Part shown: positions 53,597 through 62,263 of the stretch, in pieces
Layout of the letters: each line of letters opens with the position of its first letter
Position numbering within the stretch: the stretch's first letter is position 1
Assembly: GCA_050633265.1 (NCBI GenBank)
Contig: JBOEGE010000006.1
Coordinates: 246,228-310,227, forward strand
From: JBLHZY01 sp050633265
Lineage (GTDB): Bacteria > Pseudomonadota > Alphaproteobacteria > Rhodobacterales > Rhodobacteraceae
Direction: 5' to 3'
Length of the DNA: 64,000 nt
The notes under the pieces: model-generated
Database searches by the model: none
Seen by the model: the letters and a program-made list of their open reading frames with translations, nothing else
What the model was told of the DNA's origin: nothing
Program-made: the position numbers and the translations under genes

Positions 53597-53712
53597 AACC
53601 GCGCCAAGAAAGATCCCACAATGGGGGGAGAGGCGGCGCATAACTCCCCCTCGACATGCCCCGCGTTTCGGTTAATCCTGCACGCCAAATCAACCAACAC
53701 GGAGTGGGGACT

Positions 53713-54141
53713 ATGGGACTTTGGAGTTTTGTAAAAGGCGCAGGCAAATCGGTTCTGGGCAAAAGCGATCCTAAGAAAGAGGATCTTTTGGCCGAAATCG
53801 AAGAGCTGGGTCTTCAGGCGGAAGGTCTTGATATTGAGCTGGACGGCGACACTGTAAAAGTTGGCGGCACAGCCGTAAGCCAAGAGATGAAGGAAAAAGT
53901 GATCCTCGCGGTTGGCAATGTCAAAGGCATTGGCGCGGTCGAGGATAACGTGGCCGGTTCTGAGCCAGTTTTCCACACCGTTGAAAAAGGCGATACACTT
54001 TGGGCCGTGGCCAAAAAGACCTTGGGCGATGGCAACCGCTACATGGAAATCTTTGACGCCAACAAACCAATGCTGAGCCACCCGGATAAAATCTATCCCG
54101 GCCAAATGCTGCGCATCCCAACATCGGGCACTGGCGCTTAA
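53713..54141 (+). CDS. BON-LysM domain protein (YgaU-like)
   Basis: 142 residues: a Lys/Gly-rich N-terminus, a BON domain (about 24-80, DTVKVGGTAVSQEMKEKVI) and a LysM domain (about 86-136, HTVEKGDTLWAVAKKTLGDG...KIYPGQMLRIP). This is the YgaU/KBP layout; in E. coli that protein binds potassium, and no signal peptide is seen here. Start ATG at 53713 with a weak GGAGTGGGG upstream. A strong terminator follows at 54.2 kb. Confidence 0.9.
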   Translation: MGLWSFVKGAGKSVLGKSDPKKEDLLAEIEELGLQAEGLDIELDGDTVKVGGTAVSQEMKEKVILAVGNVKGIGAVEDNVAGSEPVFHTVEKGDTLWAVAKKTLGDGNRYMEIFDANKPMLSHPDKIYPGQMLRIPTSGTGA

Positions 54142-54200
54142 ACCCTTCGCAAAGGCGCGCGGATTGATCGCATATCGCCCTTTGCAACGGATCAAATTTG

Positions 54201-54237
54201 AGGGCAGGGCGCGGTTCAACGTGCCCCGCCCTTTTTT
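54201..54237 (+). terminator. Terminator after the BON-LysM gene
   Basis: A ~12-bp near-perfect GC stem around a 6-base loop (left arm 54202-54213, right arm 54220-54231) is followed by a run of six Ts. Confidence 0.88.
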
Positions 54238-54360
54238 ACGTTGCGTTTTGTGCGCGCCAAGTTGCGAGCGGGGTTGCGCAAAGCCCCCATTTGCGCGCAT
54301 CCTTCCTTCCAATCGAAGCCCGCGAATTCAGCGCGGCAGGTTGTAGGGGAGGACACCACG

Positions 54361-56262
54361 ATGATCGGCAAATTCGCCACCGTTGCAGACGCAGAGCGCC
54401 TTGAAAAAGAATTCACATGGGAAGAACGCGATGTGCCGCGCTCCATGTATGAATTGGTGACCCGCGCGCGCGATAATTACGGCAAAGAAGACGCCTTTAC
54501 CTTTCAGCTTTTGTCCGGCGTAAAAGACAAAGCCGAAACCCTAAGCTGGAATGATGTTCACGCCAAAGTCACCCAGGCCGCCAATTGTTTTCGTGCGCTT
54601 GGTGTGGGTGAAAAGGATGTGGTCGCTTATATCCTACCCAATTGTAATGAAACGCTGATTACCCTTCTTGGCGGGGCCGTTGCCGGGATCGTTAACCCGA
54701 TCAACCCGCTGCTTGAAGCCGAACAAATCGCCTCGATCCTGCGCGAAACCAACGCCAAAGTTGTGGTCACGCTCAAGGCCTTCCCAAGCACCGATCTGGC
54801 CCAGAAAACGGCCGAGGCGGTGAAATTTGCGCCCAATGTTAAAACCATCCTTGAGATTGATCTTAATCGCTATCTCACCCCGCCCAAAAGCTGGATCGTG
54901 CCGCTTGTGCGCCCCAAAAATCCCGGCGCCGATAAGCATCACGCCGATGTTATGGATTTCAATCGCGCGATCGCGGCCCATCCTAGCGATAAGCTGACCT
55001 TTGAAGATTGCCTCACCGATCGCGTTGCGGCCTATTTCCATACGGGCGGCACGACCGGCATGCCAAAAGTCGCCCAACACACAGTTTCGGGCATCGTTTA
55101 CAATGGCTGGGTCGGCCACACGCTTCTTTATACGCAAGAAGACAATGTGATGTGCCCGCTGCCGCTGTTCCATGTGTTTGCGTGCCATGTGATTGTTATG
55201 GCTGCCGTTTCATCCGGCGCGCATGTGATCTTCCCAACCCCCTCTGGCTATCGCGGCGATGGGGTGTTTGATAACTTCTGGAAGCTGATTGAGCGCTGGC
55301 AGATCACCTTTATCATCACCGTGCCAACGGCCATTTCGGCCCTGATGCAGCGCCCGGTGGATGCGGATGTCTCGACCGTAAAAACCGCCTTTTCCGGCTC
55401 TGCGCCGCTGCCGGTTGAGCTGTATAAGCGCTTCGAGAAGGCCACAGGTGTTAAAATCGTTGAGGGCTATGGCCTGACCGAAGCCACATGCCTTGTGTCC
55501 TGTAACCCTGTGGATGGCGAAAAGAAAATCGGCTCTGTCGGCATTCGCTTCCCCTATACAGACATCAAAATTCTGATCCATGGCGCCCAAGGCGAATTGG
55601 TGGAATGCAAAACCGATGAGGTTGGCGAAATCTGTGTGGCCAATCCGGGCGTTTTCGCCGGAAGCACCTATACAGAGGCCGATAAAAACCACGATCTCTT
55701 CCATATGGATCGTTACCTGCGCACAGGCGATTTGGGCCGGATTGATAGCGATGGCTATCTCTATATCACCGGGCGCGCCAAAGATCTGATCATCCGCGGC
55801 GGTCATAATATTGACCCGGCAGAAATCGAAGAAGCGCTGGCCGGGCACCCGGCGGTTGGCTTTGTTGGCGCGATTGGCCAGCCAGACGCGCATGCGGGCG
55901 AAATCCCCTGCGCTTATGTTGAGCTGGTAAGCGGCGCGAGTGTTACAACGGATGAATTGATGGCCTATGCCAAGAAACACATCCACGAACGGGCCGCCAA
56001 TCCACGCTATATCGAGATCATGCCAGAGCTGCCCAAAACGGCTGTTGGCAAGGTCTTCAAGCCGGATCTGCGCCGCTCTGCGATCACCCGGATTTATAAC
56101 CAAGCGCTGAAGGATGCCAAAGTTTCCGCGCAGGTGGTTTCGGTGAAAGAGGATAAGAAACTTGGCCTCGTGGCGCAGGTCACGCGCACCTCGGGTGTTG
56201 AAGATGAGGCCGTTGCCAAAGTGCTGAACGCCTTTATTCAACCTTGGGCTTGGGCCAGCTGA
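54361..56262 (+). CDS. Acyl-CoA synthetase (AMP-binding enzyme)
   Basis: 633-residue adenylating enzyme that activates a carboxylic acid with ATP and CoA. The P-loop is HTGGTTGMPK (227-236), with His instead of the more usual Ser before it. EGYGLTEATCLVS is the A5 motif, and GRAKDLIIRGGHNIDPAEIEE with the GDLGRID hinge is near the C-terminal domain. The start ATG at 54361 follows GGGGAGGA. The acyl specificity (medium or long chain, or a cyclic acid) is not determined. Confidence 0.9.
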   Translation: MIGKFATVADAERLEKEFTWEERDVPRSMYELVTRARDNYGKEDAFTFQLLSGVKDKAETLSWNDVHAKVTQAANCFRALGVGEKDVVAYILPNCNETLITLLGGAVAGIVNPINPLLEAEQIASILRETNAKVVVTLKAFPSTDLAQKTAEAVKFAPNVKTILEIDLNRYLTPPKSWIVPLVRPKNPGADKHHADVMDFNRAIAAHPSDKLTFEDCLTDRVAAYFHTGGTTGMPKVAQHTVSGIVYNGWVGHTLLYTQEDNVMCPLPLFHVFACHVIVMAAVSSGAHVIFPTPSGYRGDGVFDNFWKLIERWQITFIITVPTAISALMQRPVDADVSTVKTAFSGSAPLPVELYKRFEKATGVKIVEGYGLTEATCLVSCNPVDGEKKIGSVGIRFPYTDIKILIHGAQGELVECKTDEVGEICVANPGVFAGSTYTEADKNHDLFHMDRYLRTGDLGRIDSDGYLYITGRAKDLIIRGGHNIDPAEIEEALAGHPAVGFVGAIGQPDAHAGEIPCAYVELVSGASVTTDELMAYAKKHIHERAANPRYIEIMPELPKTAVGKVFKPDLRRSAITRIYNQALKDAKVSAQVVSVKEDKKLGLVAQVTRTSGVEDEAVAKVLNAFIQPWAWAS

Positions 56263-56287
56263 TCCTTCAGCACCCCGCTAAAAAATG

Positions 56288-56319
56288 AAAACGCCGCGCG
56301 ATATTTTGCGTGGCGTTTT
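56288..56319 (+). terminator. Terminator after the acyl-CoA synthetase
   Basis: AAAACGCC with CGC pairs with GCG plus GGCGTTTT around an 8-base AT loop (left arm 56288-56299, right arm 56308-56319). Confidence 0.8.
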
Positions 56320-56435
56320 GCATTTTTTGCGCAGAATTCGCGCAAATTTGCGACGTATTAAGCCTTTTGAGGCCAAATGAGTGCGAATCCTTGATTAAAT
56401 GGGCCGCCTGGCCTTTGATAGCTTCAGAGGGTGTC

Positions 56436-56657
56436 ATGCTTGGTATTTTGGTTCTGTCCATCGGGGTCGCTTTAATCGCAACTCTATCGCTCATTCTTAT
56501 CGGCGCGCCGCTTTGGGCCGCGCTGATTTGCTATGCGGGGATCGGTGCTGGCGCTTTGCTTATTGCAGGGCTCTGGAAGGCCAAAAGTGCTGGATGGGCT
56601 CAGCAAGACCTCTCTCAATCCTCCGATCAAATCCCCAAGCACGCGCCCAAATCCTAA
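56436..56657 (+). CDS. Small two-helix membrane protein, unknown
   Basis: 73 residues starting at the ATG at 56436 with AGAGGG upstream. Two membrane segments (about 2-24 and 28-46) are followed by a hydrophilic C-terminal tail rich in Ser, Gln and Lys. No family recognised; upstream in-frame residues look like non-coding read-through. Confidence 0.5.
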   Translation: MLGILVLSIGVALIATLSLILIGAPLWAALICYAGIGAGALLIAGLWKAKSAGWAQQDLSQSSDQIPKHAPKS

Positions 56658-56750
56658 ACGCAAAAACGCCCGCCAAAGCGGCGCTTAAAAGCCGGCCTAT
56701 GGCGCATCGCATCAGGCTTTTGGATCGCGTGCTGCGGGGGGAAAGAGGAA

Positions 56751-56825
56751 TGGTGCTGTGAGGGAGGATTGAACTCCCGACCTCGTCATTACCAATGACG
56801 CGCTCTACCACTGAGCTACCACAGC
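56751..56825 (-). tRNA. tRNA-Thr(GGT)
   Basis: Cloverleaf read on the minus strand: acceptor GCTGTGG/TCACAGC (G-U at the last pair), a GTAGCTCAG-type D arm, the anticodon stem CGTCA/TGACG with loop TTGGTAA and anticodon GGT, a TTCAATC T loop and an encoded CCA at the 3' end. 75 bases including CCA. Confidence 0.93.
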
Positions 56826-57094
56826 CAAGCAGCGCATATATGCACCACGTGTGGGCGGCTGATTAGACGCAAACGGCGCGCGGCGCAATAGGCATCAATG
56901 CGAAATTCGGCGCAGATCGCCGCAAACCACGCGCCAAATTCTTTCCAAAGGATCGCCCCAGCCAGCCCCGCTGCATCTTCGGTGCGCAAATCGGCTAAAT
57001 CGGGCGCGAAATCCCCCCATTCCCGCGCCAAAGAAACTAGACGCTTGTGCCCCTCTGCGTTAGAGAAAGCGGGATGGAGCACAAACCGGGACAT
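56816..57094 (-). CDS. Possible small protein upstream of tRNA-Thr (doubtful)
   Basis: 92 codons on the minus strand, starting MSRFVLHPAFSNAEGH. The gap between tRNA-Thr and the 51-residue plus-strand gene is otherwise empty, and the codon choice and composition resemble the neighbours. Against it, the reading frame runs into tRNA-Thr and stops within its 5' arm, and it overlaps the start of the gene on the other strand. No family or domain is recognised. Confidence 0.35.
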   Translation of the reverse strand: MSRFVLHPAFSNAEGHKRLVSLAREWGDFAPDLADLRTEDAAGLAGAILWKEFGAWFAAICAEFRIDAYCAARRLRLISRPHVVHICAAWLW

Positions 57095-57229
57095 TCCAAT
57101 TCAGAGGCGCAAAAGCCGCATCTGACAGCACGCGAAGCCCGCTTGAAGGCGGCGCTCAAGGCCAATATGGCCAAACGCAAAGCACAGACCCGAGCAAGAA
57201 AAGCGCAAAGCGCAGATAACAAAGAGTGA
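57074..57229 (+). CDS. Short basic protein upstream of murA
   Basis: 51 residues, hydrophilic and strongly basic, rich in Lys, Arg and Ala, with helical repeats ALKANMAKRKAQTRARKAQ. The ATG at 57074 has GAGAAAG upstream, and it ends 9 bases before murA. A similar short basic gene is common at this position in Rhodobacterales (recalled); no function is known. Confidence 0.6.
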   Translation: MEHKPGHSNSEAQKPHLTAREARLKAALKANMAKRKAQTRARKAQSADNKE

Positions 57230-57238
57230 GGCAGCGGT

Positions 57239-58504
57239 ATGGATTCAATTCTGGTAAAGGGTAACGGCCCACTGAGCGGCGAAATTCCAATCGCGGGGGC
57301 AAAGAATGCCTGCCTTGCATTGATGCCCGCCACTTTGCTCAGCGAAGAGCCATTGACGCTCACCAATGCGCCGCGCCTCAGCGACATCAAAACCATGACC
57401 GCGCTGCTTGCCTCTTTGGGGGCCGAAGTCTCAAACCTGCAAGAGGGCAAGGTCTTGGCGATGTCGAGCCACGGCGAGATCAACCCCGTTGCCGATTATG
57501 AAATCGTGCGCAAAATGCGCGCCTCCAACCTTGTGCTTGGCCCGCTTCTGGCGCGCCTTGGGCATGCGGTTGTCTCGCTTCCCGGCGGCTGCGCGATTGG
57601 TGCGCGCCCGATGGATTTGCACGTTGATGCGCTCACAGCTCTTGGCGCCGAGATCGAGCTGAAAGACGGCTACCTGCACGCCAAAGCGCCCGGCGGCCTT
57701 AAAGGCGCGGTGCATGAGCTGCGCTTTGCCTCCGTGGGCGCCACAGAAAACATGCTGATGGCCGCGACCCTCGCCAAAGGTACGACCCAGATCAAAAACG
57801 CCGCGCGCGAGCCAGAGATCGTTGATCTGGCCCAATGCCTGCGCGCCATGGGCGCCCATATCGAAGGCGAGGGCACCTCCACCATCACGATTGAGGGCGT
57901 TACATCGCTGCACGGCGCGACCCATCCGGTCGTGACCGATCGTATCGAGCTTGGCACCTATATGCTCGCGCCCGCGTTTTGCGGCGGCGAGGTTGAGTGC
58001 ATCGGCGGGCGCATGGATTTGGTTGAGGCTTTCGTTGAAAAACTGGTCGCTGTGGGCCTCACCGTTGAAGAAACGCCACGCGGCCTAAAAGTTATCCGCG
58101 GTGATGCGCCCTTGCGCGCCGTGGATATCGAAACCCAGCCATTCCCCGGCTTTCCAACCGATCTTCAAGCCCAGATGATGGCGCTTCTTTGCACAGCCGA
58201 AGGCACTTCCGTTCTGGAAGAAAAGATTTTTGAGAACCGCTTTATGCACGCGCCTGAGCTGATCCGCATGGGCGCAAATATTGAGGTGCATGGCGGCCAC
58301 GCGACCGTTCATGGCGTCAAGAAACTCAAAGGCGCGCCCGTGATGGCGACCGATCTGCGCGCTTCTGTTTCGCTGATCCTCGCGGGCCTCGCGGCCGAAG
58401 GCGAAACCATCGTGAACCGCGTCTATCACCTTGATCGCGGCTATGAGCGGGTCGAGGAAAAGCTGCGCGCTGTTGGTGCAAATATCGAGCGGATCAAGGC
58501 CTAA
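57239..58504 (+). CDS. murA: UDP-N-acetylglucosamine 1-carboxyvinyltransferase
   Basis: First committed step of peptidoglycan synthesis, adding enolpyruvate to UDP-GlcNAc. 421 residues of the EPSP-type fold; GAKNACLALMP at about 20-30, and the catalytic Cys118 in LPGGCAIGARP, the fosfomycin target. Start ATG 57239 with GAGG upstream. Followed 4 bases later by the DUF2948 gene. Confidence 0.97.
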   Translation: MDSILVKGNGPLSGEIPIAGAKNACLALMPATLLSEEPLTLTNAPRLSDIKTMTALLASLGAEVSNLQEGKVLAMSSHGEINPVADYEIVRKMRASNLVLGPLLARLGHAVVSLPGGCAIGARPMDLHVDALTALGAEIELKDGYLHAKAPGGLKGAVHELRFASVGATENMLMAATLAKGTTQIKNAAREPEIVDLAQCLRAMGAHIEGEGTSTITIEGVTSLHGATHPVVTDRIELGTYMLAPAFCGGEVECIGGRMDLVEAFVEKLVAVGLTVEETPRGLKVIRGDAPLRAVDIETQPFPGFPTDLQAQMMALLCTAEGTSVLEEKIFENRFMHAPELIRMGANIEVHGGHATVHGVKKLKGAPVMATDLRASVSLILAGLAAEGETIVNRVYHLDRGYERVEEKLRAVGANIERIKA

Positions 58505-58508
58505 CCCT

Positions 58509-58985
58509 ATGGTAGAAGACGCAAAATTCGAGGACGGTGGCGATCAGCCGCTGCACCTCAAAGCGCTGGATGCAGAGGATCTCGCGGTGATCTCGGCGCT
58601 TGCCCAAGATGCCATTCTGCCCGCGCCGGAAATGCGCTTTGATATGGATCGCCGCCGCTTTGCGCTGCTGCTCAATCGCTTTCGCTGGGAAGATGTGCCA
58701 GCCGCCCAAACCCGCGGCCGCCCGCCCGAGCGCGTGCAAACGCTGCTGTGGTTTGAGGATGTGCTTTCTGTGGCCAGCACGGGCATTGATCGCAACGATC
58801 CCGATCTGATCCTGTCGCTACTGGCCATCTCGTTTACCCCCGGGGTTGATGGCACTGGCCGCATAGAGCTCACGCTTGCGGGCGATGGGGCCATTGCGCT
58901 CAATGTCGAGGCGCTGGACGCCACAATCAAAGACGTGACCCGCCCCTATATCGCCCCCTCAAAACATATCCCAACCCACGACTAG
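58509..58985 (+). CDS. DUF2948-family protein
   Basis: 158-residue alphaproteobacterial protein of unknown function, immediately after murA and before hisD, the position it occupies in Rhodobacterales. Readable features: LKALDAEDLAVISALAQDA, RRRFALLLNRFRWE, and the Trp-rich segment QTLLWFEDVLSV. No signal or membrane helix. Confidence 0.88.
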   Translation: MVEDAKFEDGGDQPLHLKALDAEDLAVISALAQDAILPAPEMRFDMDRRRFALLLNRFRWEDVPAAQTRGRPPERVQTLLWFEDVLSVASTGIDRNDPDLILSLLAISFTPGVDGTGRIELTLAGDGAIALNVEALDATIKDVTRPYIAPSKHIPTHD

Positions 58986-59033
58986 CTTGAGGCCCCGCAG
59001 CGCGGGCGCTATGCAGATATTAGGGAGCCGCCC

Positions 59034-60347
59034 ATGCCGATGCACATCGCCACCACCGACCCAGATTTCGAGGCCCGCTTTAGCGCGCTTTTGAATATGA
59101 AGCGCGAAGATGCGCCCGATGTGGATGATACCGTCGCGGCGATTATTGCCGATGTGCGCGCACGCGGGGATGCAGCAGTGATCGCGCTTACGGCCAAGTT
59201 TGATCGCATGGATCTAACGGCGCAAACGCTGGCCTTTTCCGCCGATGAGATCGAGGCCGAATGCGCCAAGGTATCGCCCGAAGATCGCGCCGCGCTTGAA
59301 CTGGCCGCAGAGCGCATCCGCGCCTATCACACGCGCCAAATGCCCGCTGATGAAAGCTGGACAGATGAGACCGGCGCAACCCTTGGCTGGCGCTGGTCGG
59401 CTGTTTCGGCGGCGGGGCTTTATGTGCCGGGCGGGTTGGCGAGCTATCCTTCTTCAGTGCTGATGAATGCAATCCCGGCGCGGGTTGCGGGGGTTAAACG
59501 GCTGGCGATCTGCGTGCCAACGCCGGGCGGGATCGCCAATCCGCTGGTGCTGATGGCCGCGCGCATCGCCGGCGTGGATGAGATTTACCGCATCGGCGGC
59601 GCGCAGGCGATTGCAGCGCTGGCCTATGGCACAGAAACGATCAAACCGGTCGATAAAATCACCGGGCCGGGCAATGCATTTGTCGCGGCAGCCAAGCGGC
59701 GCGTTTTTGGCAAAGTCGGGATCGATATGATTGCAGGCCCATCGGAAATTCTGGTGATTGCGGATGCGGATAATGATCCCGATTGGATCGCTGTCGATCT
59801 GCTGAGCCAAGCCGAACACGACGAAAGCGCGCAATCCCTGCTGATCACCGACAGCGCCGAATTTGCCGCCAAAGTGACCCAAGCCGTTGAAAAACGGCTT
59901 GAAACCCTTGAGCGGCGCGCCATTGCAGGCGCAAGCTGGCGCGATTTTGGCGCAACGATTGTTGTGCGTGATCTGGACGAGGCCGCCGCCCTTTCCGACC
60001 GTATCGCGCCCGAGCACCTTGAGCTTTGCGTTGCCGATCCAGAAGCGCTGAGCGCCAAAGTCACCCATGCAGGCGCGATCTTCCTTGGCGCCTTTACCCC
60101 CGAAGCCATCGGCGATTATATCGGCGGGCCAAACCACGTATTGCCAACAGCCCGATCTGCGCGCTTTTCTTCCGGCCTCTCTGTGCTAGATTTCCTCAAA
60201 AGGACGACAACAGCCCAGATGACACCCGCCGCGCTAAAAGCCATCGGCCCCGCTGCCGAACGCCTCGCCAAATCCGAAAGCCTAGAGGCGCATGGCCTGT
60301 CCGTGCGCGCCCGCCTTGATCGATTGAATGGTCCTGATAATGAGTAA
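59034..60347 (+). CDS. hisD: Histidinol dehydrogenase
   Basis: Final two oxidation steps of histidine synthesis, NAD- and zinc-dependent. 437 residues; GLYVPGGLASYPSSVLMNA and the signature GIDMIAGPSEILVIAD near 230 are present, as are QAEHDESAQS, with metal and catalytic Glu/His, and GPNHVLPT. Overlaps the UPF0262 gene by 8 bases (start within its last codons). Confidence 0.97.
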   Translation: MPMHIATTDPDFEARFSALLNMKREDAPDVDDTVAAIIADVRARGDAAVIALTAKFDRMDLTAQTLAFSADEIEAECAKVSPEDRAALELAAERIRAYHTRQMPADESWTDETGATLGWRWSAVSAAGLYVPGGLASYPSSVLMNAIPARVAGVKRLAICVPTPGGIANPLVLMAARIAGVDEIYRIGGAQAIAALAYGTETIKPVDKITGPGNAFVAAAKRRVFGKVGIDMIAGPSEILVIADADNDPDWIAVDLLSQAEHDESAQSLLITDSAEFAAKVTQAVEKRLETLERRAIAGASWRDFGATIVVRDLDEAAALSDRIAPEHLELCVADPEALSAKVTHAGAIFLGAFTPEAIGDYIGGPNHVLPTARSARFSSGLSVLDFLKRTTTAQMTPAALKAIGPAAERLAKSESLEAHGLSVRARLDRLNGPDNE

Positions 60348-60819
60348 ACTCACCTCAATAACGATAGATGATGCGGGCCTCGCGGCCCCCACGCCCGAGA
60401 TCGAACAAGAGCGCAAAGTCGCCGTCTTTGATCTTTTGGAGGCGAATAATTTTGATCTGCCGCCGCGCGAAGATCGTGATGCTGTGCCCGGGCCATATGC
60501 GCTTGGCTTGGCGATCCGCGAGCGCCGCCTTGTCTTTGATATTACAACAGAAAAAGGCGAGAAGGCGGCCGAATTTCACCTCTCGCTTGGGCCGTTTCGC
60601 CAAGTTGTAAAAGACTATTTCCAAATCTGCGAAAGCTATTTTGATGCGGTGAAAAAGCTGCCCCCCTCGCAGATCGAGGCCATCGATATGGCCCGCCGTG
60701 GCATCCATGACGAGGGCGCGCGCGTTTTGATGGAGCGGCTCGAGGGCAAGGCGGATGTGGATACCGATACCGCGCGGCGCCTGTTTACGCTGATCTGCGT
60801 TTTGCACTGGGGAGGCTAG
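60340..60819 (+). CDS. UPF0262-family protein
   Basis: 159 residues from the ATG at 60340, overlapping the end of hisD. Conserved alphaproteobacterial family without known function: EQERKVAVFDLLEANNF, YALGLAIRERRLVFDI, and FRQVVKDYFQICESYFDAV. Soluble. The overlap with hisD and the short spacing to the next gene indicate one transcript. Confidence 0.9.
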   Translation: MSKLTSITIDDAGLAAPTPEIEQERKVAVFDLLEANNFDLPPREDRDAVPGPYALGLAIRERRLVFDITTEKGEKAAEFHLSLGPFRQVVKDYFQICESYFDAVKKLPPSQIEAIDMARRGIHDEGARVLMERLEGKADVDTDTARRLFTLICVLHWGG

Positions 60820-60822
60820 AGG

Positions 60823-61296
60823 ATGGCGCAGGGAGGTTTGCCCAATTCGATCCTCTTTTGTTGCGATCACAATGCTGTCCGCTCTCCCATGGCCGAAGGG
60901 CTGATGAAGAAATATTACGGCACGCGGGTCTATGTGCAATCCGCTGGCGTGCGCACCCAAAGCGAGATTGATGGCTTTTCCGTTGCGGTCTGCGCCGAGC
61001 TTGGGATTGAGCTTTCGCGCCACCGCGCGCGCAGCTTTGAGGATATGCATCAATGGGGCGATGATATTTCTTCTTACGATCTGGTGATCGCCCTAACCCC
61101 GGCGGCGCAACGCCAAGCCCTTGACCTTACACGTTTTTATCACCTAGACGTTGAATATTGGCCGGTGATGGACCCCTCTGGCATTGGCGAAAGCCGCGAA
61201 GATAAACTCGCCGCATACCGCAACGCGCGCGATCAAATTTCTGAGCGGATCGTTTCGCGCTTTGGCCCACCCATGAGCGATGAAGTCGAGGGCTAA
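60823..61296 (+). CDS. Low-molecular-weight phosphatase family protein
   Basis: 157 residues with the catalytic CX5R loop CDHNAVRS (Cys14 to Arg20) and the general-acid Asp in VMDPSGIGES near the C-terminus. Family of low-molecular-weight tyrosine phosphatases and arsenate reductases; no third conserved Cys clearly marks it as an arsenate reductase. Strong GGAGGCTAGAGG before the ATG. Part of the hisD-infA run. Confidence 0.88.
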   Translation: MAQGGLPNSILFCCDHNAVRSPMAEGLMKKYYGTRVYVQSAGVRTQSEIDGFSVAVCAELGIELSRHRARSFEDMHQWGDDISSYDLVIALTPAAQRQALDLTRFYHLDVEYWPVMDPSGIGESREDKLAAYRNARDQISERIVSRFGPPMSDEVEG

Positions 61297-61455
61297 GGCG
61301 CTGATTTGCCCGCTTAATCGCGCTTTGGCCCGGTTCAGAGGCCGCTCTTGCCCGCACAAACTTCAATAAACGCCATTTGCGCCTTGAAAAACGTTGCCTT
61401 TAGGCGCATTTAAAGCGCGCTCGCAACAGGCGGGCGGTGCAATGATGGAGTAAAC

Positions 61456-61674
61456 ATGGCCAAGGAAGAAATGCTCGAATTCCCCGGTGTCGTGAAGGAA
61501 CTCCTGCCCAATGCGACGTTTCGGGTCGAACTTGAGAATGGCCATGAAATTATCGCGCATACGGCAGGCAAGATGCGCAAGAACCGCATCCGTGTTCTCG
61601 CAGGCGATAAAGTCCAGGTCGAGATGACCCCCTATGATCTGACCAAAGGTCGGATCAATTACCGCTTCAAGTAA
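61456..61674 (+). CDS. infA: Translation initiation factor IF-1
   Basis: 72-residue OB-fold protein, the exact family length, starting AKEEMLEFPGVVKEL and containing NGHEIIAHTAGKMRKNRIR. The 159-base gap before it is AT-richer and likely contains its promoter. maf starts 11 bases after the stop. Confidence 0.98.
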   Translation: MAKEEMLEFPGVVKELLPNATFRVELENGHEIIAHTAGKMRKNRIRVLAGDKVQVEMTPYDLTKGRINYRFK

Positions 61675-61684
61675 GCCGCGTTCC

Positions 61685-62263
61685 GTGCGGCTTATTCTCG
61701 GCTCAGGCAGCCCGCGCCGGCTTGAATTGCTGGCGCAGATTGGCGCTGTGCCGGATGCGGTGACCAGCCCCGATATTGATGAGACGCCGCGAGGGGATGA
61801 ATTCCCGCGCGGCTATTGTGCGCGTATGGCACGCGAAAAGCTTGATGCAATTGCCGCTGATCCCGAGGATATCGTGCTTTGCGCCGATACCACCGTGGCC
61901 ATCGGGCGGCGCATCATGGGCAAGCCTGCGGATGCCGGCGAAGCGGCCGATTTCCTGATGCGCATGGGCGGGCGGCGCCACCGGGTCGTTACGGCTGTTG
62001 CGGTGAGGCGCGGCAATCAAGTTTGGGAGCGCGAGAGCATCACAATCGTGAAGATGAAGCGCCTCTCCGACATCGAATTGAATGGCTATCTGGCGAGCGA
62101 GGATTGGCGCGGCAAGGCGGGCGGCTATGGCATCCAAGGCCCCGCAGGCGCGTTTATCTCATGGATTCAAGGCTCTTATACCGGCGTGATGGGCTTGCCC
62201 GTGCATGAGGTCGCCCAGATGCTTCAGGCCGCTGGCTATCCTTTATATGGAGAAAAGCCATGA
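61685..62263 (+). CDS. maf: Maf-family nucleotide pyrophosphatase
   Basis: 192 residues, starts GTG. Maf signature SGSPRRLELLAQIG near the N-terminus and CADTTVAIGRRIMGKP for the catalytic region, then ERESITIVKM. Removes non-canonical or modified nucleotides; the YhdE/YceF distinction is not made. Overlaps the next gene by ATGA. Part of infA-maf-rng-yacG. Confidence 0.93.
   Translation: MRLILGSGSPRRLELLAQIGAVPDAVTSPDIDETPRGDEFPRGYCARMAREKLDAIAADPEDIVLCADTTVAIGRRIMGKPADAGEAADFLMRMGGRRHRVVTAVAVRRGNQVWERESITIVKMKRLSDIELNGYLASEDWRGKAGGYGIQGPAGAFISWIQGSYTGVMGLPVHEVAQMLQAAGYPLYGEKP

Noticed and set aside
56560..56811. Minus-strand frame beginning MVERVIGNDEVGSS inside tRNA-Thr
   Set aside because: It is the translation of the tRNA itself plus flanking sequence, and is not supported as a protein.
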